This document shows, piece after piece, positions 63,601-64,000 of a stretch of DNA of 64,000 nucleotides. Each line of letters begins with the position of its first letter. The first letter of the stretch is position 1. The position numbers and the translations under genes are program-made. This DNA is from Antedon bifida. Its lineage: Eukaryota; Echinodermata; Crinoidea; Comatulida; Antedonidae. The stretch lies in NCBI GenBank assembly GCA_963402885.1, contig OY727097.1:30745401-30809400 (forward strand), read 5' to 3'. The notes below the pieces were generated by a model. That model saw only the letters and a program-made list of their open reading frames with translations. It was not told the DNA's origin and did no database searches.

Positions 63601-64000
63601 TGATTTTCTTTTAATCTCCTTTTATCTCTAATTTCTTCCTCTTCTAAAAGTCTATCCATAAACTGATCTGCAACGGTACTGTCCATTTCTTCACGAGGAC
63701 TAATAAGTCTTTGAGTCATTTCATCTAATTTTTCATCCTCCATTTTCTTTTTCTTCTTTTCATCTTCCGCTGCTTTTTCTAAAGCTTTTTGGTTTTCAAC
63801 CCTTAGTTTCTCTTGATCTTTTGCGTATCTTTCTTGTCGTAGCCGTTCTTGTTCTTGCTGCCAGCGCTCCAAACGCTTTCTCTCTTCGTCTACGTTGAAG
63901 CTTCTACGACTCGGTTTTGGAGCGGTTACCGGTACTGGTTTTTCTTTCTCTACTGGTTGTTCCACTTGCTTCCATAACTCTTCTACATTTGTATTCTCCT
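60691..64000 (-). CDS. LMO7/LIMCH1-type LIM and coiled-coil protein (5' part beyond window)
   Basis: Five minus-strand exons: 62933-64000 (continues past the edge), 62337-62767, 61667-61879, 61088-61190 and 60691-60713. All are in phase, giving about 570 C-terminal residues. The first visible exon is a long, highly charged coiled coil rich in E/R/K/Q (ERLRQERYAKDQEK and similar), as in LMO7/LIMCH1. The next begins with NTHWLVQEAERRR, a motif kept in this family, followed by a disordered stretch. Exons 3-4 form one LIM domain: CTNC..GRGAAMIIESLGLHYHIDC then CCVC..GTDVRIRASKLHCQSC, with all zinc-ligand cysteines/histidine. AAMIIESLxLxxH and GTDVRIR match LIMCH1/LMO7. The short last exon ends FEFTEV. 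In vertebrates these proteins bind actin/non-muscle myosin at adherens junctions. Which of the two paralogues it equals cannot be told, as the calponin-homology end is outside. Confidence 0.92.
62793..62898. mobile_element. Palindromic MITE, copy 12
   Basis: Left end aagctctgtctacactatca and TA flank intact; right end tttgatagtgtaga shortened. It lies in the LMO7-like intron. Confidence 0.78.

Overview
This window is from an animal nuclear genome. It is AT-rich, with long introns, GT-AG splice sites, TATA/CCAAT promoter elements and many small inverted-repeat transposons. I reconstructed seven protein-coding genes exon by exon. For each fully spliced model the reading frame closes across every junction. 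The gene set (Smad1/5-type BMP Smad, ALG5, SLC13, COMMD8, SREBP, LMO7/LIMCH1), the CR1/L2-like retrotransposon fragment and a foldback element resembling sea-urchin TU elements suggest a marine invertebrate deuterostome, most likely an echinoderm. I cannot name the species from sequence alone.

Layout, left to right. 1-5.4 kb holds a minisatellite, a decayed non-LTR retrotransposon and a second minisatellite. 5.4-21.7 kb is Smad1/5/9 on the minus strand, 5 coding exons with a 10.5-kb first coding intron full of MITEs. A probable untranslated exon lies near 23.2 kb, and a 671-bp foldback element sits in the 5' intron. 26.07-29.93 kb is ALG5 on the minus strand (9 exons, 325 aa). 31.0-39.2 kb is an SLC13 sodium/di- or tricarboxylate cotransporter on the minus strand (13 exons, about 585 aa). 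40.5-43.9 kb is a plus-strand, 3-exon secreted protein that I read as a very divergent FGF ligand, head to head with SLC13. 47.1-48.7 kb is COMMD8 on the minus strand. 50.5-58.2 kb is a complete SREBP on the minus strand (15 exons, 1090 aa). 60.7-64.0 kb is the 3' half of an LMO7/LIMCH1-type LIM protein on the minus strand, cut by the window edge.

The genes do not form an operon-like system. They are unrelated housekeeping and signalling genes (BMP signal transduction, N-glycan precursor synthesis, citrate/dicarboxylate uptake, COMMD trafficking, sterol/lipid regulation, junctional cytoskeleton). SLC13 citrate-type transport and SREBP-driven lipogenesis belong to connected metabolism, but nothing here shows they are co-regulated. 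The most novel protein is the divergent FGF-like gene. The most novel DNA structures are the TU-like foldback element, a perfect 57-bp palindrome, a 50-bp minisatellite built on a MITE end and carrying repeated bZIP-type sites, and a TA-flanked palindromic MITE family with about a dozen copies.
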